DNA of 64,000 bases from NCBI GenBank assembly GCA_964017065.1, contig OZ024792.1:4831754-4895753 (forward strand), written 5' to 3'. The translations under genes and the position numbers were made by a program. Source of the stretch: Haliclona indistincta (Eukaryota > Porifera > Demospongiae > Haplosclerida > Chalinidae). Shown piece by piece: positions 59,978 through 64,000 of the stretch (position 1 is the first letter of the stretch; every line of letters starts with the position of its first letter). The notes below the pieces were generated by a model. That model was not told the DNA's origin and did not search any database. It was given only the letters and a program-made list of their open reading frames with translations.

Positions 59978-61574
59978 ATGGCTTGCACACTGTCCATACT
60001 AAGCATTGTGATACTCTGTCAACTGATGCTGACAGCTCAAGGTTTGTTTGCAGCCTTGATTGTCCTCAATCTAATCATATCTATTCAATCCATAGGTCAA
60101 GAGTGTGCTATTCAATATACAGAACAGCCGTCAGTATCATTGGGTTGCCAACCATATGATCTCATATTAGGGTCTTACATAAACGTACGGTTTGCATGCA
60201 CTGTTGAAGCAGAACAAGGATCACAAGGAACGCTCAATCTAACGTGGTTCCAGCAGACACAGAACGGCCATATTGCTGAGCTGGGCTGCAGCATTGTAGC
60301 AACTCGATCGGATGGGCTGAGACAAAGATGTCTACTCGATATCCGAGGAGAAACACCTCCAGCAGACTACTGGTGTCAGGCGTTGTACAGGACACCCTCT
60401 GGCAGCAGCAAGCCCTTGCTAAGAAGCAATGTGATCACTATAGGCACTCCAGACCAGCACAATGGAACTATGTGCTCTAATACACAATCTATCGACGCTA
60501 TGAAGTGTGCAGAAATACCAGAAATAGTAATCACAGGTGAGACGCAGTGCATGCAGTGTGTGATCTATAAAGTCACAACAAAAAATATAAAATGATTATA
60601 GAACACCATAATTTATTATGCAATTTTGCACTCTACAGAAAATAGAAATTCTACCATCAATGATAACAGTACAGAACAAACAACCACAAGCCTTCCAAGC
60701 CCAACAAACAGCTCAAATCCGACCAACAACTTGATAACCAGTACCTCTACTGCCAGTACTACCAACAACTTGATAACCAGTACCTCTACTGCCAGTACTA
60801 CTCCGACCAATAACTTGATAACCAGTACTTCGACTGCAATTACTACTCCGACCAACAACTTGACTCCCAGCGTTCAAGCAGATAGCTACCATTCACCGTG
60901 CAACAGCAATCTAGCCGAGCCGCCTCAACTAGAATCTCTACCACAACTAACTATCATCATAATAGCTGTGATCGTACCAGCCTTGGTCCTCCTACTGATA
61001 ACTGTAGCCATCACATGCACCTGTCTCTATCGTTATAGAAGACAATTAGCAAGACTTCAAAGAAAATCCAAAAAAGGTGAACAAATCAATATTTTCATAT
61101 TACATACCATGTTGCCTAGCATAGCATGATATAATTCCCATAATTTGACATAATTTCCATAATTTGATATAATTTCCATAATTTGATGTTTGATTGACAA
61201 ACACTGTTTCTCCTCCTCCAGTTCATGCTGTTGTTGAAGTACCACTGCCAGAGGAACTAGAAGCTAGCAACACCACCGCATCTATGCCTAAATACATCCA
61301 ACCGAATACTTCCTCCTACATTCAACCAAACGGTTCTTACGAATACCTGCCGACACTGCCAGACGAACTGAGAAGCGAAACCAGCACGAACAACAGGTAC
61401 CAGATGTTGCAACTGGGCACAATGGACTACACTAACATATACACCTCCATCGTGAGCAGTGGAGAGAGCAGTAGAGCTCCTAGCCCAACACAAACCAAGC
61501 AACAAGAAGCAGAAGAAGCCGTCTATATGAACACACATTCGTCTCTTAGACACAAACCAACATACCGAATATAA
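59978..61574 (+). CDS. Ig-domain transmembrane receptor with ITAM-like tail (431 residues)
   Basis: Four exons, 59978-60041, 60096-60536, 60639-61076 and 61222-61574, join to 1296 nt without phase break. Residues 1-21 form a signal peptide (MACTLSILSIVILCQLMLTA). An Ig V-like domain follows, with FAC, LTWFQQ and ADYWCQ as cysteine and tryptophan landmarks, then a Thr/Ser/Asn-rich stalk with three to four copies of an NNLITSTST repeat and many NxS/T sites. The membrane helix is near residues 272-297, followed by a basic stop-transfer RYRRQLARLQRK. The tail has YQML at 374 and YTNI at 384 separated by six residues, which meets the YxxL/I-x6-8-YxxL/I pattern of ITAMs, plus YTSI at 388 and YMNT near the C-terminus. 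ITAMs recruit tandem-SH2 kinases such as Syk once phosphorylated (known for other animals). The partial gene at 63429 shares its ectodomain type. The name and ligand are unknown. Confidence 0.85.
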
Positions 61575-62178
61575 AAACCGATTATAACAACTTATATCTT
61601 TTAGAAATAGTATAATATACGTAGTCAGAATAATATTATCATAATTATTGTAAATACAATAAGTTCATAATTAATGTGTTTTTTAGCTAATTTTAATATA
61701 ATATTTATTATTTTATTGTAAGTAATAATAAGAATACTTAGTAATAAATATTATTGTGAGTGTTGGACAACATAGGCAAGCCCACATGAATCCTGCATGG
61801 TCTACACATGTACCAGTGGGCCTGTACTAAGGGCCTGTCACACTATTGGCGTCAGTGTGGATCGCCTGTGTCACAAACAGTTTACCATTTTAGACACACA
61901 TTCCAACTGTCAGGAATGACAACTGTTATGAGATGTGATGTTCATTGCTGGATGGTGTTTTTAGTTTCACAATATGGTGCGTGGAATTGCACGCACAACT
62001 TATGTAGCCGTTAGTTTGTGTATACTCTCGGCAAAGTCAACCCTGAAAACTGACTAAGCATAGTCCAAGCTGATTCGTAAACTAAAACGACACTTTTTGT
62101 CGCCAATATCAAAGGTAAGAGGAGTGTATTAGTATTCCTGACAAACTGTAGACATCCTGTGCAGTATAGACTCTGTCA
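61575..62178. other. Intergenic, no exon found
   Basis: AT-rich; an AATAAA at about 61743 may serve as the poly(A) signal of the Ig receptor gene. The 68-codon frame at 61808-62014 has no recognisable motif. An ectodomain exon for the next gene was sought here without success. Confidence 0.45.
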
Positions 62179-63203
62179 ATGGAGGGATCAGGAACTCAGG
62201 AAACACTGATGCCGGCCACTACTATCGACCCAACAGCCAGCAGTCCCTACACAATATCCATCAGTACTACTGTCTCCTCTACAGCAGACACTGTCACTGG
62301 CTCTATCTTAAACAGCCAGCCCATCATGGTAGCTAGCTTTGTAGTGGAGCTAGCTGACATAGCTGTTGATCTGCTCACACTGTTGCTGCTAATAGTTGTA
62401 ATATTCTTACTCCTTCGACTCCTGCATGTGTACAGAAGACACAAACCATCAGAGACCGAGGAAGGAGTAGTAAATATTGTCCAAGAACCGGTTGAGAAAG
62501 CTGTGACACACACCAGCGATGCTGCTACACAAACAGGTAGAGGATACATTGATTGTCATCTCACTCTCTTGTCATGCACTCTGCAGATGCACAGACGCTA
62601 TCCCCAGTACCGGCATCACCTCTTATCGGGGAGCTTGGTGTAGCGCTTCAAAAAAGAACAAGAACCATAAAGCAGAAATCTGACACAGCTGTAGGTACCG
62701 AATGGCTTCCAGATCTAAGAGAAGAGAGCTTAGAGCTTGAAACCCAGTCAACCAGCAAGCAGGAACAAACACAAGCAGCAACACCATCGCTTGATAGCGC
62801 CTCTCTGAGCTGCAGGAGTCCAGTCAAGCTATCAACAGCCGACAAGTCTCCGAAAGTGAAGCCAGAAGAAGAACCGCCAGTGCGAGAAACCGAAGAACCT
62901 GAAATAGTCTCAAAACCATTGTTAAAAACATCAGCTTCGGCTCCTATGCTCAACTTGAAAAAGCTAAGCAGTAAGAACATGAGTAAACCAGCCACAGGTA
63001 GTGAAACTCTAAAACTTCCTAAAAAGAAACGCTTTATACTAAAGAAAACCACAAAAGACAAGCGATACAAGCAGAAAGAGATGGAGAACGAGGTCGCTGA
63101 ACCAGTGTCTCTAGAAGAAGAGAATCCTGAGCTAGTGATGTTGGTTAGAATGGTTCGACTAGAAGGCAATGAAGAAGATGATGAGAAAATGACAGACTTG
63201 TAG
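62179..63203 (+). CDS. Single-pass membrane protein with short Ser/Thr-rich ectodomain (324 residues)
   Basis: Two exons, 62179-62536 and 62587-63203, join in phase to 975 nt. About 50 residues rich in Thr and Ser (TTIDPTASSPYTISISTTVS) precede a strong membrane helix (LLTLLLLIVVIFLLLRLL) and a basic stop (HVYRRHK). The tail of some 230 residues is charged and probably unstructured, with a TQT motif (SDAATQT) at the splice junction and a Lys-rich block (KLPKKKRFILKKTTKDKRYK) that could bind acidic lipids. No signal peptide or Ig domain is visible, so either the protein is a signal-anchor type or upstream exons are missing. It sits between two Ig receptor genes in the same orientation, suggesting a relative that lost its ectodomain. 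The antisense 187-codon frame over exon 2 is a shadow. Confidence 0.65.
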
Positions 63204-63428
63204 CAAAACACAACAACAACACTGTACAGTTGTTATTATTTATGCATGATTTCTGCTATAGTGAATATTTATAGTAACATACATAACTGGACTATTCCAG
63301 TTTCTGGCTGTATTAGTAAAAACACATGAGAGCATGAGGGGATTGTAAAAGGCACTTGGGGTCGTTGATACAAATACTTTACTACAGCACGAGATAAGCT
63401 AACAAACAGTCGGCCCTAGAACAGCAAT

Positions 63429-64000
63429 ATGCCTGCGTGTCTCAATAGACTAGCAGCGTTCTGTATTCTACTACTACAAGCAAAGAGTTCTCTTACGAGT
63501 GAGTATGTAATGTTTTATTACTGAAAGTCTAAAACCTGTAGGCTCTTCAGGGTGCAGGATCGAGTACATTATACAACCATCAAGTGCTCCAGTAAACTGC
63601 AGTCCATATTCTGTCAGTAACATCAGTGTGATAATAGTCACACTAGAGTGTACTGTGAGACAGCAAAATGGATCAACTGAAGAGTATGAGATCAGATGGT
63701 TCAGAGAGAATACGACTGGAGAAGTGGAGGAGCTTGGACGAGGCAGCACAGAGACTGTCTGTGAAGACACTGTGAGCTCTAGATATCATGATAGAGACTT
63801 GCTGAACCAGAAATATAGTCCTAGTCTACTAGGAAAGTACTGGTGTCAGGTGATGAACACAACTGCTGATCCTGACCAGCCTCTGATGAGGAGCAATGTG
63901 TTCACACTACTAGCTCCTGGAGACTACAATGAAACAACATGTCCTACAGTCCAAGCACTAGCTAATACAACATGTGCTGACATATCTTCTAACTCAACCG
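63429..64000 (+). CDS. Second Ig-domain receptor of the same family (partial, cut by window edge)
   Basis: Exon 1, 63429-63498, encodes a signal peptide (MPACLNRLAAFCILLLQA); after a 43-base intron, exon 2 runs from 63542 to the window edge. The ectodomain has the Ig landmarks VTLEC, IRWFRE and GKYWCQ. After the domain it shares with the receptor at 59978 the order PL(L/M)RSNV(I/F)T, then a Pro-containing turn and an N(G/E)T(M/T)C ... C(A)(E/D)I block, so the two are paralogues with the same exon layout (signal peptide exon ending in phase 1, then one Ig exon). The stalk, membrane helix and tail lie beyond the window, so whether it too has an ITAM-like tail is not known. Confidence 0.8.

Noticed and set aside
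62648..63211. Minus-strand open frame of 187 codons
   Set aside because: It is the antisense of exon 2 of the membrane protein at 62179, with Ser-rich composition from the opposite strand and no splice support.

Overview
The window is animal nuclear DNA, most probably from a demosponge. This is an inference from gene style: many short phase-consistent introns (often 50-100 nt), a dense gene block, metazoan domain combinations (DIP2, RhoGEF-Ig-FN3-kinase, kelch-death), and multi-copy elements resembling those of sponge and cnidarian genomes. All genes were read from raw sequence by joining exons at GT/AG sites and checking reading phase; no database search was possible. A 200-base assembly gap lies at 34511-34710.

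Left part (1-33.3 kb): repeat-rich. A partial unrecognised exon sits at the left edge (minus strand). Three copies of a small coiled-coil gene beginning MS(x)WFK occur at 2.65-6.92 kb (minus), 18.49-22.71 kb (minus) and 31.12-32.12 kb (plus); all have the same intron phases, and only the last has a complete 108-residue reading frame. Around and inside them are many non-autonomous DNA elements. These include a family with TAGCCTCG ends and perfect 9-bp target duplications, several TA-flanked MITEs, three large foldback palindromes (11.3-12.6, 16.8-18.0, 24.8-25.6 kb), and a nested palindrome of about 3.8 kb (25.6-29.5 kb).

Middle (33.8-48 kb): a fragment of a repeat-containing extracellular-type protein next to the assembly gap, a kelch/coiled-coil/death-domain gene (35.6-37.2 kb, 5' end not found), and a complete 36-exon DIP2 homologue (38.7-47.9 kb, 1482 residues).

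Right part (48.5-64 kb): on the minus strand, tail-to-tail with DIP2, is a large signalling gene with the order SH3-SH3-DH-PH-SH3-Ig-FN3-kinase-Ig-FN3-kinase, a mosaic of Trio/Kalirin and obscurin/SPEG layouts. It is followed on the plus strand by a cluster of single-pass membrane genes: an Ig-domain receptor whose tail carries an ITAM-like tyrosine pair (59978-61574), a Ser/Thr-rich single-pass protein (62179-63203), and a second Ig receptor of the first one's family, cut by the window edge (63429-64000). The death-domain gene, the Ig receptors and the Rho-GEF kinase are all signalling proteins, but nothing in the sequence shows that they act in one pathway.
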